Of a stretch of DNA of 5,970 nt, positions 5,551 through 5,970 are shown piece by piece. Source of the stretch: JAYPLE01 sp047627515. GTDB lineage: Bacteria; Bacteroidota; Bacteroidia; Cytophagales; Cyclobacteriaceae. Location of the stretch: contig JBLHTU010000188.1 in NCBI GenBank assembly GCA_047627515.1, forward strand, positions 1 through 5,970, written 5' to 3'. Position 1 is the stretch's first letter. Each line of letters opens with the position of its first letter. The notes below the pieces were generated by a model. It saw only the letters and a list, made by a program, of their open reading frames with translations. It was not told the DNA's origin and made no database searches. Both the position numbers and the translations under genes were made by a program.

Positions 5551-5970
5551 TTAGTTACCCTCAGTTTCGAGCCCCTTCAATTTACTGTTTTTGCGACCTA
5601 GTGGCTTGAGAAAGTCTTTAGGATATTCGTTGAAGTGGATGACGGTCTTGTCAAGATCAATCATCAGTTGGTTGAGATTGTTATAAAGGGAGTCATTCTT
5701 CATCAATTTCCCGACGGTGCCTTCCCCATTATCTATCTGTAGCAGAAGCTCATTAATCTGAGCTAACGCGGCATTGATCTCAGTCACTGTCTGATTGATT
5801 TCTAGACTGCCAATAGAGTCTAGAATAGAAGTACTCTTTGCCAGAATAGGGTCCAATTGATCTACCTTAGCACCTATGTTCTTGAGGAGATCATTGGTGG
5901 TGTTTACCGCTTTTTCAAGGTCACTTTCATTTTGCTCGAGCAAAGAGTTAACCCTAATAATCAGCTCATT
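5551..5970 (-). CDS. MlaD/MCE family lipid-transport protein, C-terminal part only
   Basis: The frame is open at the right edge and ends with TAA at 5551, giving 139 C-terminal residues; the start, membrane anchor and MCE domain lie outside the window. The visible part is a long amphipathic helical region with regularly spaced Leu and Ile (for example LLKNIGAKVDQLDPILAKST, fragment residues 28-47). The signature IDNGEGTVGKLMKNDSLYNN (79-98) follows, and the end is HFNEYPKDFLKPLGRKNSK (112-130). The GEGTVGKL / DSLYNNL / NEYPKDFLKPLG tail is characteristic of Bacteroidota MlaD-type proteins. In the Mla system these anchor in the inner membrane, assemble as rings with an MlaE/MlaF ABC transporter and move phospholipids between the membranes. 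The mlaE and mlaF genes would be expected upstream, beyond base 5970. An internal TTG at 5943 is not a start, because the sequence continues in frame with the same helical character. Confidence 0.87.
   Translation of the reverse strand, partial: NELIIRVNSLLEQNESDLEKAVNTTNDLLKNIGAKVDQLDPILAKSTSILDSIGSLEINQTVTEINAALAQINELLLQIDNGEGTVGKLMKNDSLYNNLNQLMIDLDKTVIHFNEYPKDFLKPLGRKNSKLKGLETEGN

Overview
The window looks like core chromosome of a Bacteroidota bacterium, most likely a marine or soil Cytophagales-type organism. The grounds are protein style (a DUF7935-like membrane protein, an MlaD tail with the GEGTVGKL/DSLYNNL signature, a Bacteroidota-type SirB1-like protein with LPNLFILTY), AT-rich DNA, the general absence of properly spaced Shine-Dalgarno sequences, and TAnnTTTG-type -7 elements in two divergent gaps. 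The assignment is by recognition of families, not by database search. There are no RNA genes, insertion sequences, CRISPR arrays, phage genes or long repeats. Coding density is very high: no stretch without a gene exceeds about 70 bases.

Layout from left to right. (1) Minus-strand group, 1574 down to the left edge: a DUF7935-like single-pass membrane protein, a YkvA/DUF1232 membrane protein starting one base after it, and after 48 bases a TIP30/HTATIP2-like NAD(P)-binding oxidoreductase cut by the window edge. (2) Plus strand, 1632-1949: a HesB/IscA-type protein that keeps only one of the three classical cysteines; its 3' end overlaps folB by 31 bases. (3) Minus-strand operon, 3989 down to 1919: a seven-bladed WD40 protein, a DivIVA-domain coiled-coil protein (ATGA overlap) and dihydroneopterin aldolase FolB (5-base gap). 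(4) Plus strand, 4032-4634: a 4'-phosphopantetheinyl transferase, divergent from the WD40 gene across 42 bases. (5) Minus strand: a SirB1-like transglutaminase-fold protein (5484-4636), whose stop lies one base from the phosphopantetheinyl transferase stop, and upstream of it the C-terminal part of an MlaD/MCE lipid-transport protein that runs off the right edge.

Functionally this is housekeeping: folate synthesis (FolB), Fe-S handling (HesB-like), activation of acyl or peptidyl carrier proteins (PPTase), envelope lipid traffic (MlaD) and several conserved proteins of unknown role. I see no evidence of a defence system, a mobile island or another clearly new system. The points most worth a second look are the WD40-DivIVA pair joined to folB, the cysteine-poor IscA homologue, and the tightly coupled pair of small membrane proteins.
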